Of a stretch of DNA of 64,000 bases, positions 44,448-56,039 are shown piece by piece. The notes beneath the pieces were generated by a model that saw nothing but the letters and a program-made list of their open reading frames with translations, made no database searches and was not told the DNA's origin. Location of the stretch: contig NC_026503.1 of assembly GCF_000182925.2 (NCBI RefSeq), positions 496,001 through 560,000 on the forward strand, read 5' to 3'. The translations under genes were made by a program, and so were the position numbers. Numbering within the stretch: the stretch's first letter is position 1; each line of letters starts with the position of its first letter. This DNA is from Neurospora crassa OR74A. Taxonomy: Eukaryota; Ascomycota; Sordariomycetes; Sordariales; Sordariaceae.

Positions 44448-44577
44448 CCTCGACACCGCAACAAAAGATCCAAAAATCGATATTGCTATCAAAGATACGA
44501 GCCATCAGTCCCACCTCACTCACTCTCTCACCATCTCATCCGGAGACAGCGGCACCTCCCGCACCAAAACATCCAAG

Positions 44578-45594
44578 ATGGCCCAGCCCATCACCCTCAC
44601 CTACCTAACCGTCGACGTCTTCACCTCCACCCGCTACCTAGGCAACCCCCTAGCCGTAGTCCTCACCCCCGCCTCTTTTCGTTCTCATCTCACCCAAGAC
44701 GTCAAACAGCTCATCGCCCGCGAATTCAACTTCTCCGAGACCGTCTTTCTGCACACGCTCGACGACGAAGCGCGCGATGGCTTGACTTCCACCAGTCGGG
44801 AAATCGACATCTTCACCATCGAGGAAGAACTTCCCTTTGCCGGACATCCCACTGTCGGAACGGCGTACCTCGTGCTAAACCATTTGGGGTGGAAGCATGT
44901 GGACACGCTTGTTACCAAGGCCGGACCGATTACGATCAGACCGACGTCCGAAGGAAGGGTGAAGGCTACGATTCCGCATGCTGTGCGTATTCATAAGCAG
45001 ACGTTGGGCGGGATTCTGGATGGAAAGGGAGGGGAGGTGAAGAAGGAGACAAGGGAGATGATTGAGGCTGCGCTGTCCGAGGACCCAGAGATAAGACAAG
45101 CGGAGTTAAATGGCCCGGTAGTTAGTATCGTGCGGGGAATGACGTTTTTGTTGGTAAAACTGCCGAGTTTGGAACATTTGGCGAAGGTGTCGACGGCGAA
45201 AAGGCTGGATTTTAGTAAGGTGGAGGGGTTGTTGGATAAGGGGGAGTGGGAGCGCGGGTTTGTGTCCAGGTATTATTATGTGCCGATGGAGAGGGAGAAA
45301 GAGAGTGAAAATGGGAGGAAGGAGTTCAAGTTTAGGACGAGGATGGTGGAGTTGGGATTTGAAGATCCGGCGACGGGTAGTGCGGCGTGTACGCTGGCGA
45401 GCTATTTGACGGTTAGTGGGAGGGAGATGGGAGGGGCGAGGTTTGAGTTGACGCAGGGCGTGGAGATGGGGAGGCAGAGTGAGATTGAGGTGGAGACGAC
45501 GGCGGTGGAGGGGGAGAATGGGGAGGCGAAGGTGAAGGATTTGTATCTGGGAGGGACGGCGGTGGTGGTTACGAAGGGAAGTATCTATGTGTAG
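44578..45594 (+). CDS. PhzF-family isomerase-like protein
   Basis: This is a single exon of 338 residues starting at AAGATGGCC. PhzF hallmarks are present: the N-terminal YLTVDVFTSTRYLGNPLAVV, NFSETVFL with the conserved catalytic-type Glu54, ELPFAGHPTVGTAYLVL, and near the end LGFEDPATGSAACTLASYL with the DPATGSAA loop from residue 263. These proteins have a diaminopimelate-epimerase-like two-lobed fold, and the founding member isomerises an intermediate of phenazine synthesis. Fungal homologues occur without phenazine genes and their substrates are unknown. No phenazine-type neighbours are seen here. Codon use changes from C-rich third positions in the first 300 bp to G-rich later, as in some other genes of this window. 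Confidence 0.93.
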   Translation: MAQPITLTYLTVDVFTSTRYLGNPLAVVLTPASFRSHLTQDVKQLIAREFNFSETVFLHTLDDEARDGLTSTSREIDIFTIEEELPFAGHPTVGTAYLVLNHLGWKHVDTLVTKAGPITIRPTSEGRVKATIPHAVRIHKQTLGGILDGKGGEVKKETREMIEAALSEDPEIRQAELNGPVVSIVRGMTFLLVKLPSLEHLAKVSTAKRLDFSKVEGLLDKGEWERGFVSRYYYVPMEREKESENGRKEFKFRTRMVELGFEDPATGSAACTLASYLTVSGREMGGARFELTQGVEMGRQSEIEVETTAVEGENGEAKVKDLYLGGTAVVVTKGSIYV

Positions 45595-45978
45595 TGGATT
45601 TGCTATTGAGTTGAATGTGATGCTGTCTACATTGTAGATGTTGTGAGAAGTGGCATGGTGTTGAGTCGAAAATGACGAGTAAAAGATACATTGCCAAAGT
45701 ACCTCCCAAACGTCCATAGTCATTTATGCAACATGATTGGTCACTTACCGTAGTATGCGGCTCGGTGTGGCTCAAGCTTGGCAGATGGTTCTCTGCCTGC
45801 CGCCAAACCTCCAAGTACCTCTAGCGTCGTCCAGCTCCAGGCCGTCGCCTGCCTGCTGTCTGTGCTAGCTGGCTGGCCGTGGCGCGTTGCAACAAAAAAG
45901 TTGGAGGACGACATTGACATCGCGACTTGAACCAAACAACCCATTTTACAGATTTTGCATTGCAGTCATATTATCAAG
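45595..45978. other. Short spacer between the PhzF-family gene and prp19
   Basis: About 380 bp contain the 3' end of the PhzF-family gene and the prp19 promoter. No other element is seen. Confidence 0.5.
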
Positions 45979-47720
45979 ATGCTTTGCGCCCGTATGTCAC
46001 AGCTCTAATCTACCGTTGCGCGACGCTGTGCTAACCGATTGACGCAGTATCCGGAGAGGTTCCCGAGGAGCCTGTTGTCTCGAGAAAGACCGGTACGCGC
46101 ACTCTTCGTCATTGTTGTCACCATCACCGAGATCCCACCATTCCCACCGCTTCTGTTCCCACCAAGCCACACCAGATGCTTCCACGACAGGCCGAAATGC
46201 GATGCCATACTAACACATCCCAGGCGCCGTCTTCGAGAAGCGATTGATCGAAAAGTACATCCAAGAGAACCACAAAGAACCCGGCACCGATGAAGAGCTA
46301 GACGTCGAAGACCTCCTCCCCATCAAGACAAATCGGATCGTCCGCCCCCGCCCCCCGCAATTCACATCCCTCCCATCCATGCTCAAGGCCTTCCAAGACG
46401 AGTGGGACGCCCTGGTACTAGAGTCATACAACACGAGGCAACAACTGGCGAGGACAAGGGAGGAATTGGCCACGGCGCTCTACCAGAACGATGCCGCCGT
46501 TCGCGTGATTGCTCGCTTGACCAAGGAGCGTGATGAGGCCCGCGAGGCCCTTTCCAGACTCACAGTTACGGCTTCTGCTGGCGGTGCCGCAACTGGTGAC
46601 GCTATGGCGGTAGACAGCGAGGGTCTGCCCGAGGCGTTGGCTGCACATGTTGATGAGGTTCAGGCCGAGTACGTTTACCGCGCTCCGTCATCTCGAAAAG
46701 TTGAATGCTGACAATTCACCGATCTACAGAAAGCAAAAGGGCCGCAAGAAGCGACCAGTCCCCGAAGGCTGGGCCACCACAGAAGACATTTCCGCTCTGC
46801 AACAAACCGCCTACACAGATCTCCCCGTCACACAAGCGACCTCGCTCGCTCTCAACGGTGGTTATGCGGCGGTTGGTGGATTGGACGGCAAGGTGGATCT
46901 CTACTCGGTTGAGGCCAAGGCACACGAACGCTCTTTGGAGGTTGGCGAGCCGGTGACTGCTACGGTGTGGATCGGCAACAAGGTCGTCTCGGCCACTTCG
47001 AAGGGCAGTGTCAAGGCTGTTGAGGGCGGTGTCGAGACTGGTTCTGTTACGGAGCACGCCGGTGCCGTGACGGGCTTGGCGGTGCACCCTGGCGAGCAGA
47101 TTCTTGCTTCTGTGGGCGTGGATAAGGGCATCATCTTTTACGATTTGCAGTCGCTGCAGCGTGTAGCGCGTGTCTATACTGACGCTGGTATGTACCCTTT
47201 CACCACCCGCCTCACAGTCTCAAGTTACTAATATGAACAAACAGAACTCACATCCTGCGCCTTCCACCCCGACGGCCACCTCTTCGCCGCCGGCACGCAA
47301 TCCGGCCAGATCGAGATCTTCGACACCAAGACTCTCCAGCGCATGGCCAACTTCACCCTCGGCGCCCCCGTCAAGACCCTCGTCTTCTCCGAAAACGGCT
47401 TCTGGTTCGCCGCTACGGGCGTCGGCCAGTCCTCTGTCACCATCTTCGACCTGCGCAAGGAAGGCGACGCCGCGCGGGCCAAGGAGCTCCAAACCGGTGA
47501 CGTCTCCGGCCTTGCCTGGGATTACACGGGTCAGTACCTCGCCACTGCCGGATCGCAGGGCGTTACGGTGCAGCAGTATGTCAAGGCTAGCAAGTCGTGG
47601 ACGGAGCCGTTGAGGACAAGCACGCCGGCTGTGGCGGTGCAGTGGGGAGACAAGGCGAGGCAGTTGGTGGCTGTCAGCAAAGAGGGCGTAGTTTCGGTGT
47701 TGGAGCCGAAGAGCGAGTAG
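45979..47720 (+). CDS. prp19: Pre-mRNA-processing factor 19 (U-box E3, WD40)
   Basis: Exons are 45979-45991, 46048-46092, 46224-46668, 46730-47187 and 47245-47720, giving 478 residues with all phases matching. The first exon encodes only four residues and part of a fifth (MLCA), as expected for Prp19, which starts MLCA(I/L)SGEVPEEPVVS. The U-box spans about residues 1-60 (FEKRLIEKYIQENHKEPGT, ELDVEDLLPIKTN). A helical tetramerisation coiled coil follows (LESYNTRQQLARTREELATAL), then a WD40 propeller from about residue 200 to the end (HPGEQILASVGVDKGIIFYD; FHPDGHLFAAGTQSGQIEIF). Prp19 is the core ubiquitin ligase of the NineTeen complex that activates the spliceosome, acting in the nucleus. 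The very small first exons make this gene easy to mispredict. Confidence 0.96.
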
Positions 47721-49453
47721 GATCGCATTGGAAAATACGAAAAGTCGGACTCGGAGACGGTCTAGGTGGGGTTGGCTTTGGAAGACCAAAGAAGATTAAA
47801 GTGATGGGCTAGAGGAGCGAAAGGGGAGATCGGGGTTTATTGGTAGGCGTTAGCTCCTGATGAGAGGGCTCAATACCGGTCTGCCCAGTATGACGCAAAA
47901 CATAAAGAGCTTATAAAGTAATTCATTGGTTTATCTGGACTCGAGCGTGAAAAAGATATTTGATGAACAGGTCTAGTGTAGACTTGAGCGGCGGGAGCAT
48001 GTTGTTTTAAAGAGCATATCTGTCTTGAAGTCTTCACTTCTGATGATACCGAAGCAAAACGGGGAAATTCTGCGGTGATACTGTTGTATGGCTTCACCTC
48101 CGTATTTCGTGATCTCAACTTTGGCAGTGCCTGCGTTCCAACAGCTTCCATATCACGGTCCATCATCAGACCCTGAAAGAGCTCACGACGAGAACAGGGG
48201 ATAGTGCAACCTGATAGGCTGACAGCTGTTTGTTCCTGAATGCCCGAATCGGGATGCAGGTAAGGTAGTGTACAATTGGACCCCTATGTCTGACTGTTAA
48301 GGATGCAGCGTTGTAACAGGCTCTTCTTGCCCGCAGTACTGCTAAGGTACTAACAGAGGCACATTAAGCATGGTCAACGTCAAGTCACCATAGGAACTTG
48401 TGAAAGACACCAACCGAGGTGTTGATGAATGACCTTGTGCTTCAGTTTTAGAAAACAAGCACAACGAACGACTTCCCCCGTGCCGGTTACCTAGGTACCG
48501 TAGAAACTCGGTTAGTTTGTAAAAAGAAAAGGCCTTCCCCCTTTGAGCGCCCGACAGCCGTGCAAGCACAGGAAGCCGCATACCTCTACTTCTGTACACA
48601 TATGTCTGCTTAGTTAGTGAAGGCTCTACCGTACTGCCCAACACTAAGGTACCTACCTATCTTGCCTACACGGCATTCCGAAGCACAGGCTCAGACTCGA
48701 GTGTTACAGATCTGCCAGCACCCTGCCTGTTATCCAGGGGCAGGTTTTCCAGGCATTAGATAGCTTTTTGTCAACTTCCCTCAACCATTCTTATGAGAAG
48801 TTTGGCAGGAAGTCTTGGTGGTAACTTTTTTTTTTCTTTCTTTTTCCCTCCAGTGTCTCAAAATATCAAAGCCTCAGTTCCTTCCTTTGTTGACCGAGTC
48901 TCTTCGTCTATCACGGTGATGGTTGGCTCTCATCTTTTAATTTCTATCCGCTCACCCAAAAAAAAAAAAAAAAAAAAAAAAAAAACCGCTTGAAACCACA
49001 ACACGCTATTCGCTCATTTGCTGACCAAGCTGACCAAGCTGCGTTTGCCACCACCCCTCGAGGCTGCAGACATTCAGCTAGCTCTCCTTCAACCCTGACC
49101 TTGTTGTGCCTGATCACCGTCCAGCATACCTAGGGACGAATTGGGCGTTGAGATCTGTTCCCAAACCAGATTCACTTCAATACGTGCACTTGTTGAATCA
49201 GCTGGGCGGTTCGGCTTCATCCCGGTCGTTCATCACCAGCGGCAAGGGGGACCACACTGGTGTTGGCCCGGAAGCTCGAGCGAGGTCAGTCTGTGCAGTG
49301 CTGCTCTCCACAGTCTTCCAATCGAGTTGGGGAAATGCGCGGAGGCGACTATCAGTGAACAAGCAATTTCACCCACCGAACACCGACACTGGCACCGCGA
49401 CTTTGCAGTGGAATCAACCTCCTTCCGCCCCCCTCCATTTCCCTCCCGTCATT
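47721..49453. other. Spacer and leader upstream of the RING gene
   Basis: This holds the prp19 3' end, a 28-nt A run at 48958-48985 and pyrimidine-rich DNA. The RING-gene frame is open upstream to about 49106 but has no ATG before 49454, so that part is taken as leader. No separate gene is supported. Confidence 0.5.
48958..48985. repeat. Poly(A) tract, 28 A
   Basis: A homopolymer about 470 bp upstream of the RING-gene start codon. Such dA:dT tracts often exclude nucleosomes in fungal promoters, and that role is possible here. Confidence 0.85.
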
Positions 49454-51721
49454 ATGGACGCGGCGGACGACTGGTTTGATGACGAGGGCGGATTTTTGTA
49501 CCAGGTCGAGCAATTAGTCGCTGAGGGCGAAGGGCAATTCGAGGACCATTACGAAGACCATCTGGCCATCGACAACGACAGCAGTGACATTGACATTGAC
49601 CTGAGTCTCGACAACAGCGAAGACGATCACGGCGAAGTTTCTGAATTGGACTGGGATTACAACTTGGACGACAACAACAACAACAACATTGATCTAGACC
49701 TTGACGACGAAGAAGGAGCAGAAGAAGAGGAGGAGAATCACTACAACGTTGGCGGCGGTTCGCTGTCGCCCCGCCATCGACGGAGCCCACATTCCCCACA
49801 GTCTCCGTCATCTAGCGAATCTAGCCTGGTCGACGCCGACCCTGGATTTGACATCGACCTCGACCTTCCCTACGATTTTGACCACGACTTCGACCTTGAC
49901 ATTCCCGGCTTTCACGACTACTCCGACAACAGCGACAACAGCCTCGAACTTGACAGCAGCGGCTTCCCTTCCTCAGACACAGAACAAGACAGCGAAAACG
50001 AGGACGACAACGACGACACCTCTAGCGACGAAAGCGACGATTCTGATTCCTCTGTCGACCGCCGTCTCCGCGAACAGTTTGATATCTTCGAAGCCAGCGC
50101 ACGTATCGAGGCGCGTCTTGACGAATTAGAACAACGCCGCCAGCTATTTGTGCAAGGACTGGCTGAGGCGCGTCGGCGGTTTGCATCGATTGCAGGAGAG
50201 GAAAACCGCCACGAACAAAATCGTCACCACCCATATCGCGTGCCGGCTCTGCTTGACCGTCGCCGTGCTCAACAACAGCGGCAAGGCGGGGGAGGTGTTT
50301 TAGGTTCGGGCGAAGGAGCAGCAGGTGCCCCGCGAGGAGGACAAAACCTTGCCGCCAACATATTGGACGAACTAGTCGAGATGGAAGTAGAATGGGCGGG
50401 CCAGGGCGGCAACGCTGGCCGGCGGGCAGGCAGGCGTACTCCCGCTGCTGCCGCCGCCGCCATTAACAACCTCAACCCCGCGCAACCACAACAACAAGAC
50501 CAACAAGCTCAAGTTGTCATCGACTTGACCTCAGATTTGGAAGATTCCGACGCCGAGCCCCCTGCGCTTCCTCGAGCTGGTGGAAGTCGAGCTATAAACA
50601 ACCGCCGTCATCATCATCACAACCCCGGAGCATCAGCAGCACGCCGCGCACGCCGCGCAATGTCCGCCAACAACGCCAACAACGGCGCTCCTGCCCAAGC
50701 TGGCAACGGATTTGCCGAGGTCATCGACCTTACGCTGGACGATGACGAACCCGTCCCAGCTGCCGGTGGTCACCGCAACCACCGCCCTCCTCACCGCGAA
50801 CCCGGCAACGTTGAGCGTAGCCGAAGGCCCGTGAATCGCCGCCCGGCCGCCAACGAACTGATTGTCGACCTAGGCGAAGTCGACTCGGACGACGACGACG
50901 CCGTGGCTCGCGCCGCTCATCGCTCAGTAGCACGTAACGCCGCCGCCGCTGCCCGTCACCCAGCCGCCGCCGGTAGAGCCGCGCGCGCAGTACCAGGCGC
51001 TGGCATGTTAGGCAACTTTTACCAACTCTTCCGCCTGGGCGCTTTCGCCAACGTCCGACCGGATCTCGAAGTCCAACTTATTGGCTTGGACGCGAACAAC
51101 AATCCGCTGGGAAGGAACTTACCACATCTCGACTACGGTAACAATGGACGAAACGGAGTTGCGGCGGCGGCGGCTGCTGCGGCTGCTGCGGCTGCGGCAG
51201 AACAACAGAGAAATGCGAATGCGCCACCACCGCCTAGAGAAGGGTTCACGCGGGCTACGGGAGAGGATCTGACGGTGGTTTGTCCGAGTTGTGAGGAGGA
51301 GTTGGCTTATGATCCTGACGAGGAAGATCAAAAAGCGGGGCCGACACCGAAGAAGGCGAGGACGAAGAAGGATCGAGAGGAACACTTCTTTTGGGCTGTC
51401 AAGGAGTGTGGTCACGTATGTTTTTTTTTTTTTTTTTCTCTTATCTCTATATGCCCCTTGCTCTTCCCCCGGCTCATGTGGTGATGATGGCAACTAATGA
51501 TCGAATCAACGAAACAGGTCTACTGCAAGAAATGCTACGAAAACCGCAAGTGCACAAAGAACACGGGCTTCAAACACAAGGATCAGGCGTCCTCTGCGTC
51601 GGGCGCGGCTGGTTCTAGTTCCGGCGCTGTGGCGGCCAAGAACCTTAAAGTCCTTTGCGCCGTGGACGATTGCTCGACTGATGTCAGCTACAAGACGGCG
51701 TGGGTCGGGTTGTTCTTGTGA
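49454..51721 (+). CDS. RING-type E3 ligase with three SIM-like motifs (STUbL-like)
   Basis: Exons are 49454-51415 and 51518-51721, giving 721 residues; the ATG at 49454 is the first in the frame. The N-terminal 220 residues are very acidic with Asp-rich DIDLDL-type runs, followed by a coiled coil (RREQ..EARLDELEQRRQLF). Three SUMO-interaction-like motifs come next: QVVIDLTSDLEDSD at about 354, EVIDLTLDDDEP at 423 and LIVDLGEVDSDDDD at 469. The C-terminal zinc-binding domain starts at Cys610 (VVCPSCEEELAYDPDEEDQK), continues across the intron (HFFWAVKECGH, then VYCKKCYENRKC) and ends LCAVDDCSTDVSYKTAWVGLF. This C-terminus matches a fungal family often labelled cell cycle control protein. SIMs plus RING suggest a SUMO-targeted ubiquitin ligase in the nucleus. 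That role is inference. Confidence 0.85.
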
Positions 51722-52360
51722 GCTGATGAAGTCGTATCTGGGGCGCAATGGACGTTGTTGTCGTCGGTATGCATTTGACGGCATATCTGGTATTATAGTA
51801 GCCGGCGGTATGAAACATCGACCAAGATGACGGACGGCGGACAACATGGACAGCGTCGTCCCTGCTTCTTTCGCATAGCTATTTCCTTGACACATCACGC
51901 CACATTTCCCTCCGGTGGCCTACATTTACAAAGGGCTGTTATAGTACTTGGGGTTGAACATTTGTCCTTCCACGGACGGACTTCCCAACCTCATCTCTCT
52001 CACGACAGACCCCCCTCTCAAATTTTTCTTTGCTCGATGACGCCTCACAGCGCCTCTTTCTCACTCACCTCAAAATCTCACGTTGGCTTCACGGTGGTCT
52101 GATCTGGTCTGTCCCGATCTCTTGAACGGATGGACATTGTTGTCGGCGGTGGTCTGACTGCTTGCTTATACATCGATACCTTCCTCAGTAGCATAGCGGA
52201 GCATTTAGTTAGTTAGCATGGTCACGGCTAGGTGTTGTTGGTACGGTTTCGGTTCGGTTCGGTTTTGCTTTTGTTAGATAGACTATGCGGCATTTTCCCT
52301 TTAGAGAGGGATTTTCTTTTCTTTCTTTCTGTTTGCTTTATGGTTTCAACTGCATGCATG

Positions 52361-52400
52361 GATGGATGCACGGATGGATGGATGGATGGATGGACGGCTC
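52361..52400. repeat. (GATG)n microsatellite
   Basis: About eight to nine GATG units with point variants, downstream of the RING gene. Confidence 0.85.
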
Positions 52401-52482
52401 GATGGGGATGGAAAAAAAAGGTTAATTTAGGGTTGGTTGGCGTTGGTGGATTTTGTATCCTTATAGGTGTTACGTTTTAGGG

Positions 52483-52516
52483 AAGATGGAAGATGGAAGA
52501 TGGAAGATGGAAGATG
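52483..52516. repeat. (GGAAGAT)n tandem repeat
   Basis: Four to five 7-bp units in tandem, 700-800 bp beyond the RING-gene stop. Confidence 0.85.
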
Positions 52517-55500
52517 GACACTTTACAATTACCTACTCTCTTCATGAACGTACATATGGCTTCTACCCTGAGGTCTTGAGGTCTGGTCATGTTGGTGATG
52601 ATGCCGTATTATTCCCTTGGGTTCGCTGGACCCAGGGCAATGTCGGCATGCAATGATGGATAATGACTGATTGAGGGAAGTTGTACTTGCGGACGTTTGC
52701 TCTCACTTGCCTCTGGCGAGAGTATCTTTACTTGACATAACAATTGGGTTTTCCGGGTGTCGGTACTCTGAGGCATTCACAGTCATAACCCAATGTTAGT
52801 GCAAAGTGCTTAGTGCATAGGCAGGAACTCAGAGCCATTAATGATGGATGGTCAGTTCGTCACAGACAACAACCTCTTTTAGAGGTACCGGTACCCAATG
52901 TTGTCCAAGTTGTGTATCACAAGGCAGGTGCGAAAAGATGTTCTTGCCTCTGCCTTTTCACTCATGCTTCAAGACCCAACTCGGCATTTTGTGCCGTGAT
53001 TGATGTTAATGTGTGAAAGTGGCAGTCACGACCTTGCGTTCATCATCAGACTCGCACTCTGAGTTTCACCTCAGATCTCAGCTCAGCTGGGGTTTTCCGC
53101 TTCTCACCTTTTTTCCTCTTTCTCTCCTCCCTTCTTTCAATATTTCTTTTTCTTGCTTTCTTCCCCGTCCGCCTGATCCCGTTCAGTGAACTCTTCCATT
53201 TCCTTCCACTTCCACTTCCACTGCCGCATCATCATCTGCTGCCTTTGGGTCGCGCTCACCATGGCTCCAACATCCTCCTCTTACTGGGATCGGGCTTTCT
53301 CTCGTCTGGTTCTCTGAGTGCTTTGTCTTTTTCTAGCACGGTCTTTCAAATTTCGTTCCTATTCCTATTCCCGTTCACGCGTCTTGCTGTCTCCCCTCCA
53401 AACGTTAACCTGCCTCCTCATTGCGACCCGTACAACAACGTCACCACCCGATCCAATGCTAGATGGGTACATCTTATGGTATCTTCTACGACTTGGTGCA
53501 CTTTTCACCCTTGACTGTTTGCTTGCCCTTGGTATCTGTTTAGTGTCCCGTCGGTCTATCCTTCATCCACGAAGAGGTACCATCACTACCATCACTACCA
53601 TCACTTGGCGCTTGGGGCCTTGGAGTCGGAATACTATACTCTCGATCCGTCGGCTTTCGCATCCAAACACCCTGGAAGGCTTCGTTACTTGCGTTACTTA
53701 TGCGACGCAGATGCGAGCATGATTGTTGCATGATGGGAGTGTTGTCGCCGTGACTTCCACCAGCGATAGTCGAACACCGGCGACATAAGAGTACTAGTGT
53801 ATTGGAGTGGTCAGGGCTGACACTGCCTTGTTTCGCTCCTTGTTTGGATACTCGTTCGAGCCGTTGTAAGTGGCAGGCAGACTTGAGGTTCATACCACTC
53901 GTTTTTCACGCGTTTTCCGCTCTTCATACTTGGTGCAACGCTGGCCTATCTATCCTGTTCTCTCTACCGGTCCAGGTCCATGATCTTCAACCGATCAAAG
54001 TGAACATCACACTGCGAATACTTGCCCTGCTGTCACTTCACGGCTTGAAATCCCCTTGGTCGTTTTCCAGTCCCTTTGCTTGATTGAGCATATCAGTCTA
54101 ACCAGTCATTGGAGTTCAAGTGGCTCAGCCATCATCCTTCCTCAATAGGTCGATCCAAGTCGCCAGCCATGCCCTCCTTCTTTCACGTGCCTCTTTGCTT
54201 CCACCATCGCATTCCTTTTCCCTGTTTTGCTCTATCGGCTTCTTCCGTCGAGCATGCTCTTCGCCTTGTACCAATACACACTCCCACGAGCCACGCCACA
54301 ATACCACGGCCGATGAACTTCGGACAGCACACGGGGTGCCGGTTGTCCGCGGGCTGGACTGTTGATCACGATCCGATGATCCGGACAGGTCCAAATTTGA
54401 GAGTGTCCAAGAGCCGCCGTATTCTTCCAGTTTTTCCCTTTGTTAGCTCCATCGATATTAGCCGTGCTTCCGTGTGTAGGCCATGCTGATCATCTTTTGC
54501 GCGTTTCTCTCCCCAGCCTGTCCCTGTTGTTTTTCTTTCCGTCCCTGTCCTTGTTTGGTTTCCCCTCCTCAGCCTGTCCTTGCTTGTTTCCCTTTCTGTG
54601 CCTGTCCTTGCACGTTGCACAACGCTCGCAGACCCATGCGCCATCTCGTTTCCAAGAACCGTTGCGCGCTTGGGGCTCTGGTCAAGCCGGAGATTGGTAT
54701 TCCGCCACGAGGGCATCCGTTTTTTTCTTGGTCAGCTTGCTCGGCTAGAGGCTCAGGACCGGGTGCCTGGATTGTGTTTGTATCCACATGGAAATGACGG
54801 AACTCGTGGAAGGGTGGAACTCGCGCTAGCCGTGTGCAACTCGGGCCGATCCCCACGATAGTCAGCCCAAGCCGTTTTCGGGAGGCTGCTCCGAAATTTT
54901 CAGGGCTCTTTCTGGGGTCGCTGAGAGGATCCAGCCGTCTCCACGCGTGGTGGTCGCCCCAGGAGACTCCGCTATGGGGATTTGCATCTGATAAACGAGA
55001 TACAGTACATGACATAGGTAACACGATACATACAGATACACTACTACAGTACTGTACAACTGCGACATTACGCCATGTCAATCGAGCGCATGTGCCGACA
55101 CGACATTTCGGAAGGGTGGTGGTGATTGCGACATCTCGATGAATGCTACACTACCTACACTACGAAATTCCACCGACCGGTCCGACCGGGCACTCGGAGC
55201 CGAACCGAGGCTGGGCTTGGCGATTTACTCACGTGAAGAAAAGGAAAGGCTCATAGCTGGTGTCTGCTAAGTACCTGAATGACATGGTTGCAGTTGTACC
55301 ATACCTAAAGAGTCTCGCTGACAGAAAGTGAAAGACGAGACTCCGAACAACGCTATCGGAAGAGGCTCTTGCCCTTGGCACGCACACTTGCCTGCTCGCT
55401 ACATGCCGCTAGGGCGCTATTCTCCGAGGATAGGCTTTGTGGAAATGGCGCTAACCCATCGGAGCTTCCAGCTGAGATACCTATTCCGTATGGTGGTATC

Positions 55501-55634
55501 AGTGTAGCACTGAGGTGATGCTATCGCCGGGGTTCACTCTTAAGTCCAGCGCACAGATCGCCGAAATCATCAGGCAGGCCAAGAAAGGTTGAGGGTCTTG
55601 AGCTATTTGACGAGTTTGACCCTTGACAAGAGGC

Positions 55635-55900
55635 TCTCCTGCTCTCGAGTGGGGTGTCAATGAGCATCTACAGTTCACAGCAGACCATGGTGAGTTACTT
55701 TCGGAGAAGCTATGAGTTGTGGCATGGACTAATGCTTCTCAGACATCTCCTTCGAAGCCCTCAACAACACTATCCCCGACGGCTCACACGTCTGCATTTT
55801 TCACACCACTGAGCCGTTGATGCGCGTTATCGATGGTTCTTCCATCTTTTCCCCCGTAATCTCACCCTGCCACATTCCGTCATCCTTTTTTTTTCATCCG
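55635..55900 (+). pseudogene. Coding-like fragment with an intron-like break, unknown
   Basis: A frame reading LEWGVNEHLQFTADH stops at a perfect donor GTGAGT. After 54 bp ending in GCTTCTCAG the frame resumes as DISFEALNNTIPDGSHVC, then IFHTTEPLMRVIDGSS. The composition and the intron fit suggest a true or former gene, but no start codon or clear end is visible and I recognise no family. The ranges given are approximate. Confidence 0.3.
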
Positions 55901-56039
55901 CAGCCCGCCATGTTACGAACCACACCTTCTCATTCCACAGCAATGGCTGCGTTTCGGATATGTCCCTCCCCAGCATCGCGTTCCTGCCTTTACCTTGCGA
56001 CCAGCAATCCATCTCATGCCTGATCCGTCGTTCTTCTCA

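Larger units (their letters stand above)
51722..55629. other. Long spacer, no supported gene
   Basis: Microsatellites (GATG)n at about 52361-52400 and (GGAAGAT)n at 52483-52516 lie near the left end. From 53100 to 55100 the DNA is pyrimidine-rich, with overlapping frames on both strands and no domain. A short frame in good start context (CACCATGGCTCC at 53259) encodes only 19 residues. Confidence 0.45.

Noticed and set aside
44578-47720. A phenazine or secondary-metabolite cluster around the PhzF-family gene
   Set aside because: Neighbours are Prp19 and a structural coiled-coil protein. No other biosynthetic genes are present, and fungal PhzF homologues commonly stand alone.
48958-48985. A-run as the tail of a retroposed copy
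   Set aside because: No flanking duplication and no recognisable coding or SINE-like body is attached, and similar A runs occur elsewhere as simple repeats.
49106-49453. 116-codon open extension upstream of the RING-gene ATG
   Set aside because: It has no ATG and starts only at a GTG. The composition is unlike the acidic protein that follows, so it is taken as 5' leader.
53259-53318. Short ORF in strong start context (CACCATGGCTCC)
   Set aside because: It stops after 19 codons and no downstream exon could be joined with confidence.
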